Below are positions 24,492 through 31,214 of a stretch of DNA of 31,214 bases, piece by piece. Every line of letters begins with the position of its first letter. Position 1 is the first letter of the stretch. The position numbers were made by a program, and so were the translations under genes. A model generated the notes under the pieces. That model saw nothing but the letters and a program-made list of their open reading frames with translations. It ran no database searches and was not told where the DNA came from. The DNA is from Desulfobacteraceae bacterium (lineage in GTDB: Bacteria > Desulfobacterota > Desulfobacteria > Desulfobacterales > Desulfosalsimonadaceae): contig JAABTZ010000002.1 in assembly GCA_011389605.1 (NCBI GenBank), positions 1 through 31,214 of the forward strand. Reading direction: 5' to 3'.

Positions 24492-25607
24492 ATGTTAAAA
24501 GTCGCTTTTATCGGATGGCGGGGCATGGTGGGGTCGGTGCTCATGGATCGCATGCGGGCAGAAGGTGGTTTTAATGATTTTGAGCCGCTTTTCGCATCCA
24601 CCTCCCAGGCGGGTCAGGCCGGACCGGATATCGGAAAACCGGTTCCTCCCCTGGCTGATGCCCATGACACGGCACTGCTGGCAGACATGGACATTATTGT
24701 CACCTGCCAGGGAGGGGATTACACCAAAAAGGTTTATCCAGAACTTCGCGGCAGGGGCTGGAAGGGTTTCTGGATCGATGCCTCCTCTGCCCTTCGCATG
24801 GAAGACGACAGCATTATCGTTCTTGATCCGGTAAACCGGGATGTCATTGAAAAAGCCCTTGCCGGAGGGGTTAAGAATTTTATCGGCGGCAATTGCACTG
24901 TCAGTCTGATGCTCATGGCAGCAGGCGGCCTGTTTGAAAACAACCTTGTAGAATGGATGAGTTCCATGACTTATCAGGCCGCTTCCGGTTCAGGAGCCAA
25001 AAATATGCGCGAACTGGTTGCCCAGATGAAATCCATCAGTTCGTCTGCCGCTGCGCTGATAGACGATCCTGGATCGGCAATTCTGGAAATCGACCGGCGT
25101 GTGATCGATACCATGAGGGGCAGTGATTTTCCGGTAGAGCATTTTGGGGTGCCCCTTGCCGGGAGCCTGATCCCCTGGATTGACAGTCCCATGGAGTCAG
25201 GCCAGACCCGGGAGGAATGGAAGGGGTTTGCTGAAACAAACAAGATTCTTCAGACCCGCAGCCCGATTCCCATAGATGGCATCTGCGTGCGCATTGGGGC
25301 CATGAGAAGCCACAGCCAGGCTATTGCCGTCAAGCTCACCAAAGATGTTCCCGTAGATGAGATCACCGACATGATCGCATCTGCCAACGAGTGGGTTCAG
25401 GTAGTGCCAAACACCAAAGAGGAAACCATTGCCGGACTGACGCCCGCGGCCGTGTCCGGAACACTTGCGGTGCCAGTGGGACGCATCCGTAAAATGAATA
25501 TGGGCCCGGAGTATCTGAGCTTGTTTACTGTGGGAGACCAGCTTTTATGGGGAGCCGCTGAGCCGATCAGGCGAATGTTTAATATTGCAGTTCAACACCT
25601 GGGTTAG
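24492..25607 (+). CDS. asd: Aspartate-semialdehyde dehydrogenase
   Basis: Asd reduces aspartyl phosphate to aspartate semialdehyde with NADPH. It is the branch-point step to lysine/diaminopimelate, threonine and methionine. From ATG 24492 there are 371 residues (E. coli 367). The nucleotide-binding motif GWRGMVGS is at residues 8–15. The active-site Cys135 lies in FIGGNCTVSLMLMA, the same position number as in the E. coli enzyme. RIGAMRSHSQAIAVKLTKD is the substrate-side motif of the proteobacterial Asd type. I prefer ATG 24492 to the GTG at 24486 because AAGGAGAG ends 6 bases upstream. The 3' end overlaps the convergent CPBP gene by 4 bases. Confidence 0.97.
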   Translation: MLKVAFIGWRGMVGSVLMDRMRAEGGFNDFEPLFASTSQAGQAGPDIGKPVPPLADAHDTALLADMDIIVTCQGGDYTKKVYPELRGRGWKGFWIDASSALRMEDDSIIVLDPVNRDVIEKALAGGVKNFIGGNCTVSLMLMAAGGLFENNLVEWMSSMTYQAASGSGAKNMRELVAQMKSISSSAAALIDDPGSAILEIDRRVIDTMRGSDFPVEHFGVPLAGSLIPWIDSPMESGQTREEWKGFAETNKILQTRSPIPIDGICVRIGAMRSHSQAIAVKLTKDVPVDEITDMIASANEWVQVVPNTKEETIAGLTPAAVSGTLAVPVGRIRKMNMGPEYLSLFTVGDQLLWGAAEPIRRMFNIAVQHLG

Positions 25608-26254
25608 ACAAATACTGCCAGCAGTCCTGCGGCAAAAAGGGCAAGGTTGCCCAGCACGTGGATGGTTATTGGCACCAGAAGATTTTTTTCAATTTCATAG
25701 GCAAAAGCAAAAACAAGGCCGCCCACGGCTTGGGTGACTGCAATGCCGCCATTGCTGAAGTGGGCCATTACAAAGACAAGGCTGCTTCCCAAAATGGCGG
25801 CAGCAGCTCCCCAGCGCCGCAGGGCGGCAAAAATTACTCCCCGGAAAAACAATTCTTCTGCAACCGGTCCTATAACCCCGCCCACAAAAAAAAGCATAAT
25901 GATCTGGCCTGGTTCCTTGGGCAGACTGATGCCTGTTATCCTGACTGGATCATATCCGGCAAGGTAAAGGGCTGCGGCACTTATTCCTGCAAGAGCACCA
26001 AAACCAGCCGACCAGATCAGCCCTTTTTTTATCCCGGCGGCTGCTTCCATGGGCAATATTCCCGGAAGCCTGGCGTCAGGATAAAATATACGGGCAACTG
26101 CTATGATCACAATGGCCTCAAGGACGCGCACCGCACCAGTCCGCAAAAGCCATGGTCCCGGCAGAATAAATGCGCACGCTGCTTCAAGGGCTGTTACTGC
26201 CAGAACCGCTGCAATCAGGGGTCGGCAGGCAAATGTGAAAGGTTTTGCTTCCAT
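25604..26254 (-). CDS. CPBP-family intramembrane metalloprotease
   Basis: This 216-residue membrane protein has about six hydrophobic segments and the three CPBP/Abi motifs: Glu133-Glu134-LFF-Arg138 (EExxxR), FVMAH with His165, and His199-VLGN with Asn203. Members include the CAAX prenyl protease Rce1 relatives and bacterial MroQ/Abi proteins, with varied and mostly unknown substrates. The start overlaps the end of the HEAT-repeat gene by 40 bases, implying coupled translation. The stop (TAA on the minus strand) interlocks with the asd stop (TAG) at 25604–25607. The family is firm; the substrate is unknown. Confidence 0.88.
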   Translation of the reverse strand: MEAKPFTFACRPLIAAVLAVTALEAACAFILPGPWLLRTGAVRVLEAIVIIAVARIFYPDARLPGILPMEAAAGIKKGLIWSAGFGALAGISAAALYLAGYDPVRITGISLPKEPGQIIMLFFVGGVIGPVAEELFFRGVIFAALRRWGAAAAILGSSLVFVMAHFSNGGIAVTQAVGGLVFAFAYEIEKNLLVPITIHVLGNLALFAAGLLAVFV

Positions 26255-27720
26255 CCTAGATTTCTCAGGGCGTAATATGCATATTGCTGAATATACCAGT
26301 GTTTCATGCTTTTGATGCGTTCCAGAACAAATTCTTGTGTTGATTTTTTACCAATATGACCCAGGCTGGCCCAGGCCGCACAGGCTACATTGATGTGGGG
26401 ATCATCTGTCATTTTAATAAGCATGTCCAGGGCCCCGGCGTTGTTGGTACCGGCAAGACAGCGGGCCATCCAGTAACGCACCGGAATATGAGGGTTTTGC
26501 ATCAAGGCGGCATCAACCCCGTATCTGAAAGGATCTTTGCCCGTGGATGCAAGTGACTTCAGGCCATTTCGCAGGGTGCGCCAGTCATCTGATCCCAGCG
26601 CTGCGCGGATTTCATCTGCAGCCGCCATGCTGCCGTCATTTCGGCCAAGGGGCAGAAGGCACGCCAGAGCCAGGCACAGGCACAGGAGGCAAGCAGCAGT
26701 GGAGCGTATTACAGGAGACCGGATAAAAAACAATATCAAACAGCCTGCTGCATGGACCAGCACATACAGGCCAAGGGGAAAAGCCGTGGCAAGGCCTGTC
26801 ATGGTAAATTCTCTGAAAAATCCGTATTGGTCGGATTTTTTCGAAACCCGAAAAAGTATGTTTCCCGGATCGGATTTAAAGGATTCCAGGCTGGTTTCCA
26901 GAAACACTGTGTTTTTGGATGCAGATGCAAACCCAATAGACCCGTTTTTTTCGCTTATAACCAGCTGGCAGGCAGCATTTTTGTCAACCGGCAGGTAATC
27001 CCTGGAAATCAGCAGGGAAGCCACTTGTTTAAACCGCCTGGGATCACTGGCATTCAGATGGCAGGGCTTAAGGGTTTTGTGGTGAAGCGGTTTAAACATG
27101 TAAGCCGGATAAAGGGTGTAGCGGTAATAGAAATCATTGACAGCTTTACCGGCAGGATGGGAAAGAAGCAGAAAATCCCGGATATCGAGAAACACGTTTT
27201 TATCCATCCGCGGCATCCAGGCAAGGCTTGCGGCCAAAATGACAATAACGTGCACAAAGACAATCCTGGCGCTGCCGCCCTGGCCGGTTTCAGGCAGCCA
27301 CTTGACAGCCAGCCAGTAAACAGCCGGCGGAATAAGGATAAACACAATCAATGCTTCTGGATTAATGCCGTTTTGATTGACTGCGGCAGCCAACACCAGC
27401 CAGAGAACAAAAAGCAGGGCCGTATAAACCCGGGTCTTTGGAAAGACCCTCCGGCGCACCCATGCCACAGCCAAAGCCAAAAATACAAGCCCGGCCCCTG
27501 TGGTACAGGTGAAAAACAAAGCCCCGAAAAAAGCCGGGCCAGCCAGACCAAGTCCGTTCCTTGCCTGTTGTGCAGGGATTGAAAGATATCCGGCCTCATC
27601 AAGTCCGGCAAGTCCGGCCAGCAGTTCCAGGTTGGAAGCGTGGACCTGAAGAAAAAAAAGAATCTGGCAAAGGGCCAGTCCTGAAATAAAAATGACCGCG
27701 GGTGCCAGCAGTCGTTTCAT
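26215..27720 (-). CDS. Multi-span membrane protein with C-terminal HEAT repeats, function unknown
   Basis: I do not recognise this 501-residue protein. It has an N-terminal membrane helix or signal anchor (residues 5–25), three further hydrophobic segments up to about 145, and a periplasmic or loop region of about 150 residues (containing MDKNVFLDIRDFLLLSHPAG). Two more membrane helices follow (near 315–370). The last 120 residues are HEAT/PBS-type helical repeats (AALMQNPHIPVRYWMARCLAGT; MTDDPHINVACAAWASLGHIG; KHWYIQQYAYYALRNLG), a protein-interaction fold that probably lies outside or between membranes. It starts 1 base after the aroQ stop and overlaps the CPBP gene, so the three genes are one unit. 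Confidence 0.8.
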   Translation of the reverse strand: MKRLLAPAVIFISGLALCQILFFLQVHASNLELLAGLAGLDEAGYLSIPAQQARNGLGLAGPAFFGALFFTCTTGAGLVFLALAVAWVRRRVFPKTRVYTALLFVLWLVLAAAVNQNGINPEALIVFILIPPAVYWLAVKWLPETGQGGSARIVFVHVIVILAASLAWMPRMDKNVFLDIRDFLLLSHPAGKAVNDFYYRYTLYPAYMFKPLHHKTLKPCHLNASDPRRFKQVASLLISRDYLPVDKNAACQLVISEKNGSIGFASASKNTVFLETSLESFKSDPGNILFRVSKKSDQYGFFREFTMTGLATAFPLGLYVLVHAAGCLILFFIRSPVIRSTAACLLCLCLALACLLPLGRNDGSMAAADEIRAALGSDDWRTLRNGLKSLASTGKDPFRYGVDAALMQNPHIPVRYWMARCLAGTNNAGALDMLIKMTDDPHINVACAAWASLGHIGKKSTQEFVLERIKSMKHWYIQQYAYYALRNLGWKQNLSHLPADP

Positions 27721-27721
27721 G

Positions 27722-28165
27722 TCATTTCCGTATCAGATTAATGGCCGCTTCCAGTGCGAGCAGGTATCCATGGGTCCCCAGCCCGCAAATCTGCCCTGTG
27801 GCCACATCTGTGATCATGGACTTGTGCCGGAAGGCTTCCCGTTTATATATATTGGAGAGATGAATTTCAATGACCGGAACAGACAGCAGCAAAATCGCAT
27901 CCCGGATGGCCACGCTGGTATGGGTGTATGCCGCAGGGTTTATTATAAGCGCGTCAAAAACCCCCTGTGCATGCTGGATAGTCTCGACTATCTGGCCTTC
28001 GTGGTTGGACTGAAAGATCTGGATGTCTGTGTTCTTGGCCCGGGCCGCTTTTTCCAGCGCTGCATTTATATCTGCAAGACTCTGCCTGCCATAGGTTTCC
28101 GGCTCCCGTGTGCCGAGCATGTTGAGGTTGGGGCCGTGAATTACCAGGATCTGTTTGGTTTCCAT
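27722..28165 (-). CDS. aroQ: Type II 3-dehydroquinate dehydratase
   Basis: AroQ dehydrates 3-dehydroquinate to 3-dehydroshikimate in the shikimate pathway. This 147-residue protein is full length for the type II enzyme. The N-terminal motif HGPNLNMLGTREPETYG (residues 10–26) carries Tyr25 of the flexible lid. NPAAYTHTSVAIRDA (76–90) contributes the substrate Asn/His pocket. His102 in EIHLSN and Arg113 in KREAFR complete the active site. It is 27 bases after rpe and 1 base before the HEAT-repeat gene on the same strand. Confidence 0.97.
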   Translation of the reverse strand: METKQILVIHGPNLNMLGTREPETYGRQSLADINAALEKAARAKNTDIQIFQSNHEGQIVETIQHAQGVFDALIINPAAYTHTSVAIRDAILLLSVPVIEIHLSNIYKREAFRHKSMITDVATGQICGLGTHGYLLALEAAINLIRK

Positions 28166-28192
28166 CTGGCCTGTTTCCTTTTTATGCGGGTT

Positions 28193-28876
28193 TCAGTTGC
28201 TGGCAGCCGGGGAGGAAATCCCGGCAATGGCGCCTTTAAAGCCCGAGATGGTTTGGGCATAGTCCGGGCTTCCAAAAATAGCCGAACCTGCAACAAACAC
28301 GTCCGTGCCCGCGGCCGCGATTTTTCCGATTGTCTGTTGATTAACACCGCCGTCTACCTGAATCAGGGTTGAAAGCCCCTGACGGACAATGGTCTGTTTT
28401 AGAACCAGGATTTTTTCCAGAGCTGAATCAATAAAGGACTGTCCCCCAAATCCCGGGTTCACACTCATAAGCAGAACAAAATCAAGCTGGTCTAAAATCC
28501 AGTCCAGAGCGCCAAGGGGTGTTGCCGGATTTAGTACCACTCCGGGGCGGCAGCCGTGGCTTCGAATCAGTTCCACTGTGCGGTGCAGGTGCACGCAGGT
28601 CTCTGCGTGCACTGAAATCAGGTCTGCCCCGGCTTTGGCAAATTCCGGAATAAACTGATCCGGATCCGTGATCATCAGGTGCACATCCAGGGGCAGGGAT
28701 GTCACCTTCCGGGCGGCAGCAACAGTTATGGGGCCCAGGGTGATATTGGGAACAAAATGGCCGTCCATGACATCCACGTGAATCCAGTCGGCACCGGCCT
28801 TTTCCACTGCCTGGATTTCCTGGCCGAGTCTTGCAAAGTCAGCAGAAAGAATAGATGGGGCAATCAGCATTTTCAT
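28193..28876 (-). CDS. rpe: Ribulose-phosphate 3-epimerase
   Basis: Rpe interconverts ribulose 5-phosphate and xylulose 5-phosphate in the pentose phosphate pathway. This 227-residue TIM barrel has the metal ligands in their usual places: His33 and Asp35 in HVDVMDG, His66 in DVHLMI, and Asp175 in QVDGGVN. VNPGFGGQ (139–146) binds phosphate. GGAG lies 8 bases before the ATG. It follows the PASTA gene by 43 bases. The short SPAASN tail is not part of the fold. Confidence 0.97.
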   Translation of the reverse strand: MKMLIAPSILSADFARLGQEIQAVEKAGADWIHVDVMDGHFVPNITLGPITVAAARKVTSLPLDVHLMITDPDQFIPEFAKAGADLISVHAETCVHLHRTVELIRSHGCRPGVVLNPATPLGALDWILDQLDFVLLMSVNPGFGGQSFIDSALEKILVLKQTIVRQGLSTLIQVDGGVNQQTIGKIAAAGTDVFVAGSAIFGSPDYAQTISGFKGAIAGISSPAASN

Positions 28877-28919
28877 TTAAAATTCTCCTTTGTCAGGGGC
28901 CGTTTATGTGAAAAATTAA

Positions 28920-29876
28920 TTAGTTATATACTTCAGATTCAACGAGTTTGCCGTTTATATAAAGAAAAACAGCAGCCTGTGTGTTTTCGGGAACAACGGT
29001 CCAGATAAGGGCTCCGGGTTCCATAAGGTCATCTATTAATACAAAATGAGTCCCAAAACCGTTCATCTCCAGCCTTACCCGCTGTTTTAAAAAACCCGGC
29101 GGCAGGCGATGGGAGAAAAGCACCCTTTTTTCGTCCCGGTCTGCCTTTTGACTGCCGGGTGCACGGTTTATTATAAGTCGCACGGCTTCGCCTTCCTCCA
29201 CCCTGTATCCCGTCGGGGGGGCCTGGCCTGTGACAGTGTTTTCAGTTTTTGAAGGGTCATAAATGAACTTTAGACTCTCAAGGGTCATATGATGTTTTTC
29301 AATGGAAAGAATAGCCTCATCCAGAAAACGTCTCCGCAAATCCGGCATCAGAAAAGCCCTGGTCCTGGGGCCTGCACTTACCAGCAGGTCCACAGTACCG
29401 CCCTGCTCAGTTTCGTTTTCCGGGCCTGGAATATGAGTCATGATCCGGCCGCGGGGCAAGTCCTTATCATGGGCCCAGGCGATATGGCCCGCGGCCAGCC
29501 CTGTTTCTTCCAGGGTGATCCGTGCCCGGTCCAGCTGTCTGCCTGACAGGTTGGGCACTTTCATGGTCCGTGATCCCTTTGAAATTATAAGGGATACGTC
29601 ACGATTTATTTTTATGGTTTCACCCGGTCCGGGATCTTGATGAATAACATGGTGCCTGGCAATATGTGCGCTGAATTCCATGGCAGCCACCTTGGTATTC
29701 AGGTTTAAATCAGAAAGCATCTCCAGGGCTTCGATGGCGTTTTTTTCGGTCAAATCAGGCACAATGACCGTGTCTTCGCTCTGGATGAAAAATGACAATG
29801 TTAAAAAAGCGCTTAAACCGGCAACTGCGCAGAAAATGCCGACTATCAACACATATTTGAAAGCAGATCGGATCAT
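28920..29876 (-). CDS. Single-span PASTA-domain protein
   Basis: From the ATG at 29876 it has 318 residues: one transmembrane helix (about 7–31), then three PASTA domains. These start near VIVPDLTEKNAIEAL, MKVPNLSGRQLDRARITL and FLMPDLRRRFLDEAI, each with the G/D-x-P and xVxLxIS ends. A C-terminal domain of about 75 residues (LPPGFLKQRVRLEMNGFGTH; LYINGKLVESEVYN) follows. PASTA domains bind peptidoglycan or muropeptides in Ser/Thr kinases and PBPs. Here there is no kinase or transpeptidase domain. The ATG overlaps the rsmB stop as ATGA, which decides the start: an upstream in-frame ATG would place 24 unrelated residues inside rsmB. The rsmB–PASTA–rpe order is, to my knowledge, common in deltaproteobacterial genomes. 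Confidence 0.9.
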   Translation of the reverse strand: MIRSAFKYVLIVGIFCAVAGLSAFLTLSFFIQSEDTVIVPDLTEKNAIEALEMLSDLNLNTKVAAMEFSAHIARHHVIHQDPGPGETIKINRDVSLIISKGSRTMKVPNLSGRQLDRARITLEETGLAAGHIAWAHDKDLPRGRIMTHIPGPENETEQGGTVDLLVSAGPRTRAFLMPDLRRRFLDEAILSIEKHHMTLESLKFIYDPSKTENTVTGQAPPTGYRVEEGEAVRLIINRAPGSQKADRDEKRVLFSHRLPPGFLKQRVRLEMNGFGTHFVLIDDLMEPGALIWTVVPENTQAAVFLYINGKLVESEVYN

Positions 29877-31214
29877 AAGCAGCGTCTTTTCAGCCTTGCA
29901 ATAAAAAAGCCATCCATTCCATGCCGGTGGGGAATTATGCTCACACACCCGCGCTGGTCTGTCAAATCCGAAAACTCGGGAAAGGTTTCATTTACCGGTT
30001 GAATTTCAAATCCGGGCATGTTTTTTAAAAAAGCCGTTATTACTCCTTGGGTTTCTTCTGGTTCCATGCTGCATACGGCAAATACCAGTATTCCGGACGA
30101 CAGGTGCAGAAGGCCGGCTGCATGGCGTAAAAACAACTCCTGTTTCTTTGCATGACCCTTGAGGGCTTTCTCCCTTGCAGACCATTTCAGATCAGGATTT
30201 CTGCGGATAACTCCAAGACCGGAGCAGGGCGCATCGACTATGATGCGATCAAAGCGGCCGAACACACAAGGATCCGGGGGGGCATTTAAGTCATAAACTC
30301 TGGTTTTCACAATACCTGCACCAAGACGTTTCATTTCAAGAGAAAGGGTATCTAGTTTACCGGAATCGCAATCCATGGCTTCAAGCATGCCCCGGTTTTC
30401 CATAAGCTGGCTTATGTGGCCTGTTTTGCCTCCCAGGCCGGCGCATGCGTCAAGGATATGTTCGCCCGGCCGGCAGTCAAGGACCAGGGCGGCAATCTGT
30501 GCCGCCTCGTCCTGAACCTGAAACTGGCCTTCTGTAAAGCCCGGCATCTCAAAAACCTGAAGGCGCGAGCCATGCAGGCACAGGCCTGCCGGTGAATATT
30601 TTGTCGGAGTAATTTTTTCAGCCGCCCCTGCATTCTCCAATTTTTCAATCAAGGCATCCCTGGTTATTTTCAGAGTATTTGTCCGCAGCGTCAGGGGCGG
30701 CACCTGGTTTACATACATGCACAGGCGCCTGGTTTCTTCGGCTCCAAAACGTTTATACCATCGCCGGATCAGCCAGACTGGATATGATTGGCTTACCGCA
30801 AGGGCTCCAAGCGGATCCTTTGCCGTATCCGGATCAGTCAGTAAGTGCTTTTGCCTTGCTGCATTGCGCAGCAGCCCGTTGACAAAACCGGCAGTTTTTC
30901 CGGAGGCATGTTTTTTGGCAATTTCCACAGACGTGTTGACTGCTGCAGAATCAGGTATCCGGGAGAAAAACAGCATCTGAAAAAGGCCAATGCGCAGTAT
31001 ATTGAGAATGTCGGGCCTTATTTTCGGCAGGGACCGGCTTGACAGTGCCTCGATATGCCAGTCAAGCTTTGCCCGCCATCGCAGAACCCCGAAGATAATT
31101 GCAAATGCAAGAGCCCGGTCGCGCCTGGACATGCCCGGGGCCTTCTGTTCAAAACGTTCACTAACCAGCTGATCCAGGGTGAAACGCCTCTTTTCAAGTT
31201 CGTTTAAAATCCAT
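29873..31214 (-). CDS. rsmB: 16S rRNA m5C967 methyltransferase RsmB, 5' end outside window
   Basis: RsmB methylates C967 of 16S rRNA using S-adenosylmethionine. The frame stays open to the right edge of the window: upstream of the internal ATG at 31132 it reads WILNELEKRRFTLDQLVSER, the usual start of the NusB-like N-terminal domain. The true start is therefore beyond 31214 and at least 446 residues lie here. The catalytic part shows SAM motif I LDACAGLGGKTGH, motif IV VDAPCSGLGVIRRNPDLKW, and motif VI VFAVCSMEPEE with the nucleophilic Cys. It overlaps the PASTA gene by 4 bases. Confidence 0.95.
   Translation of the reverse strand, partial: WILNELEKRRFTLDQLVSERFEQKAPGMSRRDRALAFAIIFGVLRWRAKLDWHIEALSSRSLPKIRPDILNILRIGLFQMLFFSRIPDSAAVNTSVEIAKKHASGKTAGFVNGLLRNAARQKHLLTDPDTAKDPLGALAVSQSYPVWLIRRWYKRFGAEETRRLCMYVNQVPPLTLRTNTLKITRDALIEKLENAGAAEKITPTKYSPAGLCLHGSRLQVFEMPGFTEGQFQVQDEAAQIAALVLDCRPGEHILDACAGLGGKTGHISQLMENRGMLEAMDCDSGKLDTLSLEMKRLGAGIVKTRVYDLNAPPDPCVFGRFDRIIVDAPCSGLGVIRRNPDLKWSAREKALKGHAKKQELFLRHAAGLLHLSSGILVFAVCSMEPEETQGVITAFLKNMPGFEIQPVNETFPEFSDLTDQRGCVSIIPHRHGMDGFFIARLKRRCL

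Noticed and set aside
25658..26275. 205-residue open frame on the plus strand over the CPBP gene
   Set aside because: Antisense to a protein with all three CPBP motifs; composition is atypical.
26752..27582. 276-residue open frame on the plus strand over the HEAT-repeat gene
   Set aside because: Its translation is rich in Gln/Lys/His/Cys with no hydrophobic pattern, whereas the minus-strand frame has clear membrane helices and HEAT repeats and tight operon spacing.
27692..28372. 226-residue open frame on the plus strand over aroQ and rpe
   Set aside because: It runs antisense to two certain enzymes and its translation has no domain pattern; it is a shadow of their codon use.
31132..31134. 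ATG 31132 as the start of rsmB
   Set aside because: The frame continues to the window edge with a typical NusB-like beginning, so the gene is simply cut by the window.

Overview
The window looks like chromosome from an anaerobic, Gram-negative Desulfobacterota-type bacterium, most likely of the Desulfobacteria/Desulfobacteraceae group. I infer this from gene content: a double-envelope type II secretion system (T2SS), an rsmB–PASTA–rpe run, a double-length UvrA, mid-range base composition and many intergenic hairpin repeats. No 16S or database comparison was possible, so the taxonomic call is moderate.

Layout. (1) 1–437 holds two repeat copies and no gene. (2) 438–5744 (+) is one giant uvrA encoding two complete UvrA proteins in tandem, followed by a clear terminator. 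(3) 6040–7294 (−) is a two-gene unit: an L,D-transpeptidase and then a small alanine-rich lipoprotein ending in lysine, which resembles a Braun-lipoprotein tether and its cross-linking enzyme. (4) 7659–8618 (+) is a lone EamA/DMT permease flanked by repeats. (5) 9105–20130 (+) is a tightly packed T2SS operon in the order gspG-H-I-J-K-L-M-N-C-D-E. It is followed by a secreted TPR protein and a second, PilT-like ATPase. gspF lies beyond these on the opposite strand, convergent with the ATPase gene. No prepilin peptidase (gspO) is present. (6) 24492–25607 (+) is asd with its own promoter and a leader hairpin. (7) 25604–31214 (−) is a compact run read rsmB → PASTA protein → rpe → aroQ → membrane HEAT-repeat protein → CPBP protease. 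It starts off the right edge and ends tail-to-tail on asd with overlapping stop codons.

How the genes work together. GspD is the outer-membrane secretin. GspC, L and M (with GspF) form the inner-membrane platform, GspE is the assembly ATPase, GspG/H/I/J/K are pseudopilins, and GspN is an accessory protein. The PilT-like ATPase and the TPR protein are unusual companions and may adjust pseudopilus or pilus dynamics. The lipoprotein/transpeptidase pair would anchor the outer membrane to peptidoglycan.

The most unexplained structure is non-coding. One family of roughly 125–180 bp long-hairpin repeats with ends built on GTAAAAAGT occurs as five near-complete copies plus several fragments, every one between genes. 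A second, about 204 bp, nested-hairpin element lies between uvrA and the lipoprotein gene, and one of its ends is found next to a fragment of the first family upstream of the T2SS operon. In several copies the end segment of the first family is iterated, suggesting stepwise end growth.
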